DNA from: Desulfurococcales archaeon
GTDB lineage: Archaea > Thermoproteota > Thermoprotei_A > Sulfolobales > Acidilobaceae
Direction: 5' to 3'
Assembly (NCBI GenBank): GCA_015521705.1
Contig: WANR01000036.1
Location: 84,763 to 148,762 of the forward strand
Length of the DNA stretch: 64,000 nt
A program made the translations under genes and the position numbers. Shown in pieces: positions 17,648 through 25,588 of the stretch (position 1 is the first letter of the stretch; each line of letters starts with the position of its first letter). Below the pieces are notes generated by a model, which worked only from the letters and a program-made list of their open reading frames with translations, had not been told where the DNA came from and made no database searches.

Positions 17648-18632
17648 GCCTGGGCGCGCCCTTATAGTTACTCACAGGAACGCCGACTTAGATGCTCTGG
17701 CTTCTGCGGTTCTGGTCTCGTCGGCGCTTCAAGCCCTAGGCAAGGATCACTGTATAGGGTTTCCTGAGGGGGTTTCGAGGATCTCCAGGAACGCCCTCGA
17801 AACTCTAGGCATAGAAGTTAGTGTCTGTACTGGGAGCGTTGAGGCCCCTATAGCTATAGCCGTCGACGCGTCCAATGGTGTCATGCTTGGGAGCTATTAC
17901 GAGCCCTATAAGAGGTCGGCAGAGAGGGTACTCATAGACCACCATGAGCCTGGAGAACTCGCATCTCTTGCTACAGCCAAGATCCTAGAGCCAGAGGCTG
18001 CCTCCACCTCGGAGCTTGTCGTGGAAGTGTTGTCAAACCTGAAAACAAGGCCAGAGCCTAAAGTGGCGACTCTAGGCCTTGCTGGCATAATCTATGATTC
18101 TAGAAGGTATGCCCACGCGATCCCGAGGACTTTCAGTTCTTCCATGAAACTATTAGAGTGGGGAGCTGACTACCAGGCCGCTCTCGCATTGGCACTGCCA
18201 CGCGGCGAGACTGGCAGAGGCGAGGCTCACGACTTCTCTGAGAGAATGGCTATTGTTAAAGCCGCTTCTAGGATGAAGGTTGAGAGGGCATGCAGTTTAA
18301 TAATAACCGTGTCACATATAGGGAGCTTCGAGTCATCTGCGGCACGCTCCCTGCTCAGGCTGGGAGCAGACGTTGCCGTTATAGTTGCCCCCCGGGAGCC
18401 CCACTCTAGGGTCTCTGTGAGGGTTTCGAAAAGGGCTATGGAGAAGGGCGTTGAGGCAAGTTGGATAGCAGAGTACATAGCCTCGCGCTTGGGTGGTCAG
18501 GGCGGTGGCCATAAAGCGGCGGCTATGGCTCATATAGCTTCCAGGCCTCCAGAGGATATAGTGGAGGAGATAGCTAGGAGTCTCCCAGGTAAAATAGCCA
18601 GAAGGTGTAAGGAGGCCGGGGGTGAGGGTTGA
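17613..18632 (+). CDS. DHH/DHHA1-family phosphoesterase
   Basis: A 339-residue RecJ-like phosphoesterase. Motif I reads THRNADLDALASA (the usual DxD is spaced as NADLDA) near residues 20-32, the acidic AVDAS is near 91, and the DHH motif appears as LIDHHEPG near residue 109. The C-terminal DHHA1 domain ends with the glycine-rich RLGGQGGGHKAAAMA. Archaeal members include RecJ-like nucleases, GINS-associated GAN and nano-RNases; which one this is cannot be told. The start is a TTG preceded by GAGGAGAT. The stop overlaps the next gene by four bases. Confidence 0.85.
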   Translation: MAYQEVLEALTKPGRALIVTHRNADLDALASAVLVSSALQALGKDHCIGFPEGVSRISRNALETLGIEVSVCTGSVEAPIAIAVDASNGVMLGSYYEPYKRSAERVLIDHHEPGELASLATAKILEPEAASTSELVVEVLSNLKTRPEPKVATLGLAGIIYDSRRYAHAIPRTFSSSMKLLEWGADYQAALALALPRGETGRGEAHDFSERMAIVKAASRMKVERACSLIITVSHIGSFESSAARSLLRLGADVAVIVAPREPHSRVSVRVSKRAMEKGVEASWIAEYIASRLGGQGGGHKAAAMAHIASRPPEDIVEEIARSLPGKIARRCKEAGGEG

Positions 18633-19336
18633 GGCCTAGGATAAGGGTATACGCTGATGTTAGGGAGGATCCGAGCGGCATACCATCCCTGTTAGAGTCC
18701 TCAGGCCTGCTAGTGATAAGAAAAAGCCTGCCCATAGGAGACTACATAGTTTCAGACGATGTGGTCATAGAAAGGAAAACGGCTAGAGACTTCCTCAAAT
18801 CACTCTTTGACGGCAGGCTATTCGACCAGGCTTCAAGAGCCGCTGAAGTCTACGAGCACCTGGTCTACGTTATTGAAGGGGATCCCTTAAGGATAGCGGG
18901 CAGGATGGGGAGGGAGAGGCAGTACTACTCTGCCCTGATAACGCTTGCCACAGATTTTAACGCCAAGATAATCTACAGCTCTGGGCCTAGAGATACTGCA
19001 ACCGTAATAGAGTCGATAGCAAGGAGAATGAACGAGAGAAGAGAGGGGAGAGGCTTTCCAGTACTCAAGGGAAAGCCGAAAAGCGCTAACATAAGGGATT
19101 GGCAAGTCTACATTATACAAGCGTTTCCAGGCGTCGGAACCAAGACGGCTGTAAAGATAATGGAAAAATTCCAGACCATAGAGCGCTTCTGCAGAGCAAG
19201 CATTGCCGAGCTCTCTCAGGTTGAAGGGCTTGGCGAAAAGAAAGCCCAGGAAATAAAGAAAATACTGGTAACACCATTCATGCCCAAAGAAAAGAAAACC
19301 CAGAAAAAGCTGGGAAGCCTAGAAGACTACTACTAG
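18629..19336 (+). CDS. xpf: XPF/Mus81-family structure-specific endonuclease
   Basis: The short crenarchaeal XPF (235 residues, nuclease plus helix-hairpin-helix, no helicase) cuts branched DNA such as 3' flaps and forks in repair. The nuclease core shows D10 and D13, GDY at 37-39 and the signature ERKTARDF at 48-55. The tandem HhH region is GVGTKTAVKIM and VEGLGEKKAQEI. The last eight residues, LGSLEDYY, resemble a PCNA-binding box (hydrophobic at position 4, aromatics at 7-8) and known crenarchaeal XPF needs PCNA for activity. The start is a TTG overlapping the previous stop. Confidence 0.93.
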   Translation: MRPRIRVYADVREDPSGIPSLLESSGLLVIRKSLPIGDYIVSDDVVIERKTARDFLKSLFDGRLFDQASRAAEVYEHLVYVIEGDPLRIAGRMGRERQYYSALITLATDFNAKIIYSSGPRDTATVIESIARRMNERREGRGFPVLKGKPKSANIRDWQVYIIQAFPGVGTKTAVKIMEKFQTIERFCRASIAELSQVEGLGEKKAQEIKKILVTPFMPKEKKTQKKLGSLEDYY

Positions 19337-19371
19337 CATTAGTGTTAAGCTAGCGTTAAGCCCGCCGATGG

Positions 19372-19713
19372 CTACACGTCAACCTCGACAAAACCCTTAT
19401 TAACCCTCACATTGAACGTTTGCAGACGCATCTTATCTCTGTCCACATCAGGAGAGACGTAGGGAGGCTCTATCATCTCTCCCGTTTCAAGGTCAAATAC
19501 TGCGTCATGGCAGGGACACTTAACCCTAAGCTTCTCTCTATCAAGTAGCCCTAGAATGCACCTAGAATGGGAGCAAACAGCATCCATGGCGTAGAGTTTC
19601 TCGTCTATGACAGCAATAAATACAACCCTATCCTTGACCCTAACAGCAGCATGGCCTGCCCTCTTCAAGGCCGCGAAGGAGATTGTAGGCCTCCAAACCA
19701 TAATACCACCCAA
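19372..19713 (-). CDS. Rieske [2Fe-2S] ferredoxin-like protein
   Basis: A 113-residue soluble Rieske protein. The cluster ligands are C47-x-H49 and C66-x-x-H69. C52 and C68 occupy the positions of the disulfide seen in bc1-type and other high-potential Rieske proteins. There is no signal peptide or membrane helix, so it probably acts as a small electron carrier for an oxygenase or reductase, but no partner gene lies nearby. It converges on the XPF gene with 35 bases between stops. Confidence 0.85.
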   Translation of the reverse strand: MGGIMVWRPTISFAALKRAGHAAVRVKDRVVFIAVIDEKLYAMDAVCSHSRCILGLLDREKLRVKCPCHDAVFDLETGEMIEPPYVSPDVDRDKMRLQTFNVRVNKGFVEVDV

Positions 19714-19878
19714 AGTGCTTGCTATGAGAAATAGAAGCCACTAAGACAATAAAAATTTAATTATAATAAAACCTTTTCTTTTTAAGCGTTTTCTAGAGTT
19801 CCAGCAAAATAGGCTGTTTCCTGGTTTGGCTATGCATTTAAGATTAATGTTTGTTTCGGTTTAACTGGTTGGTAGCCA

Positions 19879-20055
19879 ATGCCCCTTAATGTGGTGAGGG
19901 AGGATAATAAGCCACGGATAGAGGCCCAGGAGCACCCCCAACCAGGCCCCCATAGCATGCAGCTGAATCCAGTAAACCCACACCAAGAGCCGACACAATA
20001 TACTAGCATTAGTTCCGTGAGGAAGGAAACGCTCTCCAGAGTATTGGGTTTGTAG
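19879..20055 (+). pseudogene. 58-codon frame, possible tail of a degraded mobile-element gene
   Basis: An ATG-started frame of 58 codons ends with TAG at 20055. The product is rich in Pro, Gln, His and Ser (for example HPQPGPHSMQLNPVNPHQEP) and ends in a basic stretch, VRKETLSRVLGL. It has no hydrophobic core and no recognisable domain, but the text is not low-complexity noise either. Its style reminds me of the C-terminal tails of archaeal IS200/IS605 TnpB proteins, so it may be the 3' relic of a transposon. No zinc finger or RuvC-like segment is readable upstream, so this stays a weak suggestion. Confidence 0.3.
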
Positions 20056-20245
20056 TAAGAAGGCCTAGCCCTCTCATCTATTGTTGCCCACGTCCTTCAG
20101 TTCTTTTTGTTTTCTGGCTTGTTTCCTAATGATTCTTCTTTAGGGCTTATAAAGGTTCTGGTTTTTGCTGTTAGTCCCAGTGCGGGCAAGCAATGGAGAC
20201 AGGCAGAGCCGAGTAGGATACTCTAGTGTGTCATAAAGTTTCAGT

Positions 20246-20267
20246 GAGGCTCGAATGATGGAGCCTC
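20246..20267. terminator. Hairpin after the coiled-coil gene
   Basis: GAGGCTC and GAGCCTC form a perfect 7-pair stem with an 8-base loop, nine bases after the stop of the minus-strand coiled-coil gene. It may stabilise or end that transcript. The sequence after it is not U-rich. Confidence 0.3.
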
Positions 20268-20275
20268 AAGCCTGG

Positions 20276-20917
20276 TCAATACTCTATTATATTTACACCC
20301 TTTTCAGAGCAGTATTTTCTAACCTCTCCTCCTATCCATGTCCCTGCGATGACGGGGATCGCCTTCTTATTCATGTGCACCTCTATAGCTTTCGTCTTCT
20401 CTAGTAGCTCGTTTACGTCGTGATGGTTTGGCTGTATTTTGATCTCGACAACGTATATGCTTGTCTCAGATTCTATCATGAGGTCTATGTCGTAGCCATC
20501 CACCTTGACATTCCTCTTCCTAGAGACCACCTTCTCGCCTCTAGCTTTGATCTCCTCTCTAAGATCCTCCCATACCATCCTAGAGTACATGGCCTCTGTC
20601 AGAGCCCCAACGTCTCTCCTAGTATGCTCAATTACTCTCCTTAGGTTGGCGATCTCCTCTTCTAGTTTTTGTTGTCTTTCCTCCAGCTTTTGTTGTCTCT
20701 CCTCGAGCCTTTGCTGCCTTTCTTCTAGTTTTTGTTGTCTTTCTTCCAGCCTGGCAAACCTCTCTTCTAGTTTGGTGATCCTGTCTAGTACCTCCCGGTA
20801 GCCTATAAGCCCCATGACTGCATATCGAAACTCTCTGTCCTCCTCTAGCGCTCTCAAGAACCGATGCTTTTCTTCCCTAGATAAGCTTCCATAGGCCAAG
20901 CTGAGTGCCCCCTCCAC
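20276..20917 (-). CDS. Coiled-coil protein with PDDEXK-like nuclease domain
   Basis: This 213-residue protein has a helical N-terminus, then a coiled coil (about residues 50-105) made of near-identical heptads LEERQQK, then a C-terminal domain with DIDLMIES and YVVEIKI, spaced like the D...ExK active site of PDDEXK nucleases. It resembles the DUF3782-type proteins that are scattered in hyperthermophilic archaea, usually in several copies; their role is unknown. The start is a GTG, and an ATTTAATCC element about 27 bases upstream would give a leaderless message. The nucleotide repeats behind the heptads are listed separately. Confidence 0.7.
   Translation of the reverse strand: MEGALSLAYGSLSREEKHRFLRALEEDREFRYAVMGLIGYREVLDRITKLEERFARLEERQQKLEERQQRLEERQQKLEERQQKLEEEIANLRRVIEHTRRDVGALTEAMYSRMVWEDLREEIKARGEKVVSRKRNVKVDGYDIDLMIESETSIYVVEIKIQPNHHDVNELLEKTKAIEVHMNKKAIPVIAGTWIGGEVRKYCSEKGVNIIEY
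20661..20765. repeat. 21-base tandem repeats coding the LEERQQK heptads
   Basis: Four to five adjacent 21-base units, starting at about 20661, 20682, 20703, 20724 and 20745, differ by only a few bases (the fifth is the most diverged). Each codes for one heptad of the coiled coil. The near identity suggests recent unit duplication, so copy number may vary between strains. Confidence 0.8.
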
Positions 20918-21152
20918 ATAATTAACTTCATTACCTGGGGATTAAATGGGGTTTTGTCACGGCAAGGAACTAGAAGGGATCTTTATAGGCGTGACCAGGA
21001 GTGCTTCCACAATTATTAGTTTAGTTTTCTCATCATTCACAGTTTGTGCAGTATTAAAGCTGTCTCCTAGCCTGTATCGACTTCCTCTTCAGTATTACAC
21101 GGTTTTAGCGTAGATCTCGTTGATACGTGGCTGGGTTTTCATGGTTTCCCGC

Positions 21153-23465
21153 CTATTTACCTGACAGCCTGTCCACTAGGTTTTCTCCTATTTTGGCTAT
21201 TCCAGGCATTGTTGCTAGGTTCTCTTGGATGAGTTCTCTAGCTTTATCAGGCTTGCCCTGTAGAGAGTTTTTCGCGATACTGTATAGCGTGCATGCTATG
21301 AAGCCTGCTCTATAGCTTCTACAGCTCTTGTCTATGAAAGCTTCGAGTCTCCGATCCCGCCTCCTCTTCCCAGCAAGCATGCCTGCCAGGTATTCTAGGA
21401 TTGTTAGCGACACTGCTGACGGCGAGTCTGGCGAGACCTTAGCTACCTCCCTAGACACGTCCTCTACCTCGTTATACTTCTCTAGTCCAAGGAGGTTTAG
21501 TGCTAGGTACTCGGCTATTACTTGGATGGCCACCGAGAGCTTATACTCCTTTATCTTCTCATAAGCCTCTAAGACTATGGGGTATGCCTGCTCGTGCAGT
21601 CCAGCTATTGACATGTGTGAAGCTATGACGCCCTTAAAGATAAAGTAGTCCTCTATCGTTCCCTCGGGGTCTTCGAGGAGTAGCGCCTCGTACTCCTTGT
21701 CGAGTTTTAGGGCTTCGTCCAGGTTACCCGAGTACACGTACGCCATGGCTGAGTTTAATAGTATCGTGGCTCCCAGCCTCTTATACCTTGGCTGGCTCAG
21801 ACTCCTATATATTCTCAGGGCCTCCAGCACTAGCTCGCGCCCAACATTCTTCATGTGCATTAATATGGCTCCTGCAGCAGACATGAGCCTCGCCTGGACT
21901 GCTGGTTTGTATGCCTTGTAGTAGTTTACATACTCTGCTATCTCCCGCTCGATCCTAACAACATCGCCTCTCAGAGCCACTGTATCTATCATGAAGAGTT
22001 CCGTTTTAAACGTCATGTATTCCCTGGGACTCAGGTTCCTGCACCTCAGCATTTTCTTCAAGGATCTTATGTAGAGATTAACGTTGGGCAGGATCCAGTT
22101 TTCCCCCCAGAGTAGCCTCTCCTCGACAAGGTCTAAGACCTCGCGCGGCATGCAGTTCCTAGCAGCTATTAGCACGGCCCTCACCTTATCCATGTAGCTT
22201 GGCTGGCGCGCCATCTCCCTAACTATTTTGGCTAGCGCTGTTCTCTCCCGGGGATCTAGCTTGGGCGACGCTGATGCTATGTGATGCCTTGGTATCGCAT
22301 AGTTGCCGGCAAGGTCTATAATGCCGTAGTGCTTCAGGGTATCAATGAGCCAATTGCAGCTTTTAGAGGAAATCTTACATAGGACACTTATGGGTATACG
22401 TGTCTTCGCAGAGGCCAGTATCTTGACTATCGATGAAGCGGGCTCTCCCAGCTCTTCGAAGATCCTACCGCTTATATAAGCCTCCATGACCCTCCTGGAC
22501 ACCAGCCGTAAGGGCTCCTTTCTGTCCCAGATCTTGGCAACCATCTTGGCTAGCCCAGGGATCCCGGCTAGTATCTTGTAGGACTTCTCTACATCGTCTG
22601 GCGGTGCTGTGGCACCGTAGTATGATAGTAGCTCTGAGAAGCCCTGGAGCGTTAGGGGGCCTAGCTGCATGGCATGGGAGTTTCCGCTGTATATCAGGGT
22701 ATCGATGGGCGTTCTGGATATTAAGAAGAGCCTACACCTTCTCACCCTCCTTGCCATGCCTATGATGGCTTTTTTCAGGTTGTTCTGGAGCTTGTCGTAG
22801 TCGTCTATGACGAGGACCGATCTAGTGGTTTCTAGCCCCTCCAGTAGGCTCTCTACATTGGAATGTAGAGATGATGTGAGTGGCTCTGAGAACCTATAGC
22901 CTGAGTGTATTAGTATCGAGCCTATCTTCCACGAGAACGCTCCTAGGCTGTCCGACCTGTCTGAGTAGTACCACATGACTGGCCTATCTTTGAAACTCTT
23001 TGTCACGTGGAATGACACGAGATGGGTCTTCCCATAATCGGGCGGTGCCCATACGTGTATGACAGGCTGCCTTGCGTTCTCCAGGCTGGATAGCTCCTGG
23101 TCTCTCCCTATAGGCTTTTCAACCAGGGGTGGTCTAAGACTTATGCGTGGTTCTACGTAGATGCTATTCTTGAACCCGTGTATCGAAACGAAAACCTTTC
23201 CCTCACTAAACTTAAGAGTGATAGATTCGCGGGTTAGAGAATACGCCTTAACATTCTTGCTACCTACTCTAACCCAGCTACTCCTGACAAGCCCTGTTTT
23301 CTCTAGGCTTTTCAGCCTCCTTGAAATATCGCTCTCATCCTTGCCCAAGAGCAGGGAGAGCTCGCGTGGATGGCTAGGCCTTATAGAGAGCGCAGCTAGT
23401 ATCTCTAGGTTTGTCTCGCTTTTCAATAAATCGACTATGCGTTTAGCATGAGATTCTCCACTCAC
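21153..23465 (-). CDS. STAND-type ATPase regulator with winged helix and TPR-like repeats
   Basis: A 770-residue, three-part protein. Residues 1-90 are an ArsR-like winged helix (SHPRELSLLLGKDESDISRRLKSLEKTGLV). Residues 115-400 are an NTPase of the MalT/STAND group: a degenerate Walker A, WAPPDYGKTHL, Walker B SVLVIDDYDKL, and sensor-like LFLISRTP. The rest is helical repeats (AYVYSGNLDEALKL, GLHEQAYPIVLEAYEKI) of the TPR kind. Such proteins are ATP-controlled switches that turn on transcription after sensing a ligand. The ligand is unknown. The start is a GTG, with a TATA box at about 23528. Neighbouring targets could be the coiled-coil gene downstream or the membrane cluster beyond tRNA-Val. 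Confidence 0.75.
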   Translation of the reverse strand: MSGESHAKRIVDLLKSETNLEILAALSIRPSHPRELSLLLGKDESDISRRLKSLEKTGLVRSSWVRVGSKNVKAYSLTRESITLKFSEGKVFVSIHGFKNSIYVEPRISLRPPLVEKPIGRDQELSSLENARQPVIHVWAPPDYGKTHLVSFHVTKSFKDRPVMWYYSDRSDSLGAFSWKIGSILIHSGYRFSEPLTSSLHSNVESLLEGLETTRSVLVIDDYDKLQNNLKKAIIGMARRVRRCRLFLISRTPIDTLIYSGNSHAMQLGPLTLQGFSELLSYYGATAPPDDVEKSYKILAGIPGLAKMVAKIWDRKEPLRLVSRRVMEAYISGRIFEELGEPASSIVKILASAKTRIPISVLCKISSKSCNWLIDTLKHYGIIDLAGNYAIPRHHIASASPKLDPRERTALAKIVREMARQPSYMDKVRAVLIAARNCMPREVLDLVEERLLWGENWILPNVNLYIRSLKKMLRCRNLSPREYMTFKTELFMIDTVALRGDVVRIEREIAEYVNYYKAYKPAVQARLMSAAGAILMHMKNVGRELVLEALRIYRSLSQPRYKRLGATILLNSAMAYVYSGNLDEALKLDKEYEALLLEDPEGTIEDYFIFKGVIASHMSIAGLHEQAYPIVLEAYEKIKEYKLSVAIQVIAEYLALNLLGLEKYNEVEDVSREVAKVSPDSPSAVSLTILEYLAGMLAGKRRRDRRLEAFIDKSCRSYRAGFIACTLYSIAKNSLQGKPDKARELIQENLATMPGIAKIGENLVDRLSGK

Positions 23466-23527
23466 GGAAATACTCTCCCCAATAGCGGTTGAGTAGCTGG
23501 ATCACTATATCATTAGGTAATGCAACT

Positions 23528-23538
23528 CATATATATAA
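23528..23538 (-). promoter_or_regulatory. TATA box and near-palindrome ahead of the STAND regulator
   Basis: A CTTATATATATG core sits inside a near-palindrome with AACT and AGTT at its two ends. It lies about 65 bases upstream of the GTG at 23465, in an A+T-rich 210-base gap. The symmetry could also serve as an operator for self-regulation, but that is a guess. Confidence 0.4.
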
Positions 23539-23675
23539 GTTGTTATTGCACATCATAACACCCTTAACAAGTAATCCAATAAATAACATGAATAATTATC
23601 AAATAATCATTTGAATATTAAAACACCTAAGCGACTAAATCAGTATTCATAAGGAAAAGTCTGCTTATGATTGAT

Positions 23676-23752
23676 TGGTGGGCCCGCGGGGATTTGAACC
23701 CCGGACCTCCGCCGTGTAAGGGCGGCGTCCTCCCAGGCTAGACTACGGGCCC
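23676..23752 (-). tRNA. tRNA-Val(TAC); CCA encoded
   Basis: Minus strand. Acceptor arms GGGCCCG/CGGGCCC; anticodon arm CCGCC-CTTACAC-GGCGG with anticodon TAC; T arm CGGGG-TTCAAAT-CCCCG; discriminator A followed by CCA in the DNA at 23676-23678. No intron is visible. Confidence 0.95.
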
Positions 23753-23852
23753 TAGTTAGACTCCTCGTTCCTTATTTGGGCTTTTTGGTTAATAGTTTTA
23801 ACCATTTTTCCTTTTAATTGCCGAGGTTTCCCGAATAATTCGTTTCGGTCTA

Positions 23853-25025
23853 GTGGCGGGGGATCTCTTGGGCTTACCTGGGCTGTTAAGGGATGCTGTT
23901 GAGGTATCTGTGAGTGTGACTTTATCTAATGTAGCTGGGCTCTTGAATGCTTTGCTCATTAGCATTTATTCCTGGCTGTTGCTGGGCAGCCCTGAGGCTT
24001 TGGCGTTGCTCCCTATACTCGCTTCTATTAGGGGCGGGCTGGGCTTATCGCTGGCCTCTAGGATCTCGACAATGCTATACCTTGGTACAGCAGAACCTGT
24101 ATTCTTGAGACTAGTTAAGGCTGAGGCTTCAAGGTTCCTAGCCCCTTTCATGGCATCCTCTGTACTGGCTGCAGCTACCGTGAAGCTCGCCGCGCCATGG
24201 CTGGGCTTGCCTGCTCTAGTCTTGGTCTCCGTGGGTTCCGGGATCGCCACGTCTCTCCTGATACTTGCTCTATCCTCCCTGGTTTCTGTCCTCTCGTTTA
24301 GGGCTGGCCTGGATCCCGACAACGTGTCGGCCCCCGTGGTCACATCCATAGTAGACGTTCTCACTATGGCTAGCGTGCTAGCCTTTGCAGCCTTGGCCCC
24401 CCTTGCTGGTGGGCCCAATGGTCTAACAGTATCCCTATTACTCGTGTATGTGTCGCTTTCCTATTTCTTGGGCACGGTAATGTATAGTAAAGGTTATAGG
24501 AGAGGGCTGCTTGAAATTCTGCCCTCCCTCATTGTAGTATCCATAGTAGAGGCTTATGCTGGACGACTCCTTGTGGTCTACGGTGGCTACCTTGATTCTC
24601 TTGGGCTACTCTCAGTACTTCCTCCACTCCTCTTCATCTGCGGCTCTATTAGTACTTCGGCGGCTGCCAGGCTTTCAACAACCTATCACCTCTATGGGCT
24701 GGAGTCTCTGTGGTTCGAGGCGGCCAGGCGTGCAGCCTCCTCTATGATCTCTCTTCCCCTCCCAGTTCTTGTCACGGCTTTAGTGACGGCTCTGCTATCA
24801 CTGGGCAGGGTCGAGCCTGTCCTGCACATGATAGTAATATTTTCGTCGGCCATGGTGCTAACTATTATAGGTATACTAATGTCAGCAGCTGTGACACTCT
24901 TGTCAGCCAGGGTTGGCGCTGATCCAGATAATGTGGCAGTCCCCGCCATAATGTCTCTAGTAGACCTTACGGGGATCGCTGTCCTGGCCTGGTTTGCCTT
25001 TACTTTTATGGGTGTCGCAGGTTGA
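23853..25025 (+). CDS. MgtE/SLC41-like divalent cation transporter, membrane domain only
   Basis: A 390-residue membrane protein with about ten helices in two similar halves. Each half carries the MgtE signature: DPDNVSAPVVTSIVD in the first (about residue 150) and DPDNVAVPAIMSLVDLTG in the second (about 353). The N-terminal regulatory and CBS domains of bacterial MgtE are absent, as in archaeal and SLC41-type proteins with a doubled membrane domain. It probably moves magnesium or another divalent cation. The start is GTG. Its stop shares bases with the next start (TTGA), and the two downstream genes overlap likewise, so the three form one operon. Confidence 0.82.
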   Translation: MAGDLLGLPGLLRDAVEVSVSVTLSNVAGLLNALLISIYSWLLLGSPEALALLPILASIRGGLGLSLASRISTMLYLGTAEPVFLRLVKAEASRFLAPFMASSVLAAATVKLAAPWLGLPALVLVSVGSGIATSLLILALSSLVSVLSFRAGLDPDNVSAPVVTSIVDVLTMASVLAFAALAPLAGGPNGLTVSLLLVYVSLSYFLGTVMYSKGYRRGLLEILPSLIVVSIVEAYAGRLLVVYGGYLDSLGLLSVLPPLLFICGSISTSAAARLSTTYHLYGLESLWFEAARRAASSMISLPLPVLVTALVTALLSLGRVEPVLHMIVIFSSAMVLTIIGILMSAAVTLLSARVGADPDNVAVPAIMSLVDLTGIAVLAWFAFTFMGVAG

Positions 25026-25588
25026 ACGCTTATTGCGAGTTGCTGATGAAAGGCGAGCTACAGAGGGTTTCCCGTTATCTAGTGCTAGACGTTGCGGGCT
25101 CCACGATTGGGTCACTATTGATGCTACTTGCCGGCCTACATCCCGCATTTCCCATAGGCCTATTAGTGTCCTCCGTGGCTACCGTGTATATTGTAAGGAG
25201 GTCCCTGGCAAGAAGAATGGATTCGCTCTGCACAGCCCTCTGCGTTGAATGCACAGAAGCCCTCGCCCACCCCGGCCGTGACTCTTACACGTGTTCCATG
25301 GATAGTAGGTTGGTTTGCTACTCGCCGAGCCAGGCCAGGCTATATATATACGAGAAGCCGCGCGGCGCGGCCCTTGTGAGTGGCGGTGATTTCTCCTGTG
25401 TTAGGTTCGAGGGCGGAGAATTCATTAGAGTGGAAGGCTACGAGATCTACGAGGGAAAGGCGTCGGTGTTCTCAGCTGGTAGGCCAGGCGAGGCTCTCTT
25501 TGGGGCTACTAGGATAATTATTGTGGATATTTCGGGTCCAGGGGGGTTAAGGGTTGCCCGAGAACTCCTATCCTGTATGGGACAATAG
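25022..25588 (+). CDS. Unknown membrane protein linked to the MgtE-like gene
   Basis: I do not recognise this 188-residue protein. Two membrane helices (about residues 20-60) are followed by a soluble domain of about 120 residues of alternating strands (LVCYSPSQARLYIYE, FIRVEGYEIYEG, TRIIIVDISG). Several cysteines occur (CTALCVEC, TCSMDSRLVC, FSCVRF). The TTG start overlaps the transporter stop, and the end overlaps the next gene by 35 bases, so it must be made with both neighbours. It could be an accessory or sensor for the transporter. Confidence 0.6.
   Translation: MNAYCELLMKGELQRVSRYLVLDVAGSTIGSLLMLLAGLHPAFPIGLLVSSVATVYIVRRSLARRMDSLCTALCVECTEALAHPGRDSYTCSMDSRLVCYSPSQARLYIYEKPRGAALVSGGDFSCVRFEGGEFIRVEGYEIYEGKASVFSAGRPGEALFGATRIIIVDISGPGGLRVARELLSCMGQ

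Larger units (their letters stand above)
19714..20275. other. Gene-poor stretch with one short frame
   Basis: Five hundred and sixty bases between the Rieske and coiled-coil genes. The first 150 bases are A+T-rich, with no clear gene. The middle holds the 58-codon frame at 19879-20055. A CTTATAAAGG element at about 20147 on the plus strand looks like a TATA box, but I see no gene of normal length after it. A hairpin lies at 20246-20267. Confidence 0.5.

Noticed and set aside
19331..20013. A 13-base direct repeat (TACTAGCATTAGT at 19331 and 20001) around the Rieske gene
   Set aside because: Chance matches of 13 bases within a few hundred bases are expected about once in a window this size, and no element lies neatly between.
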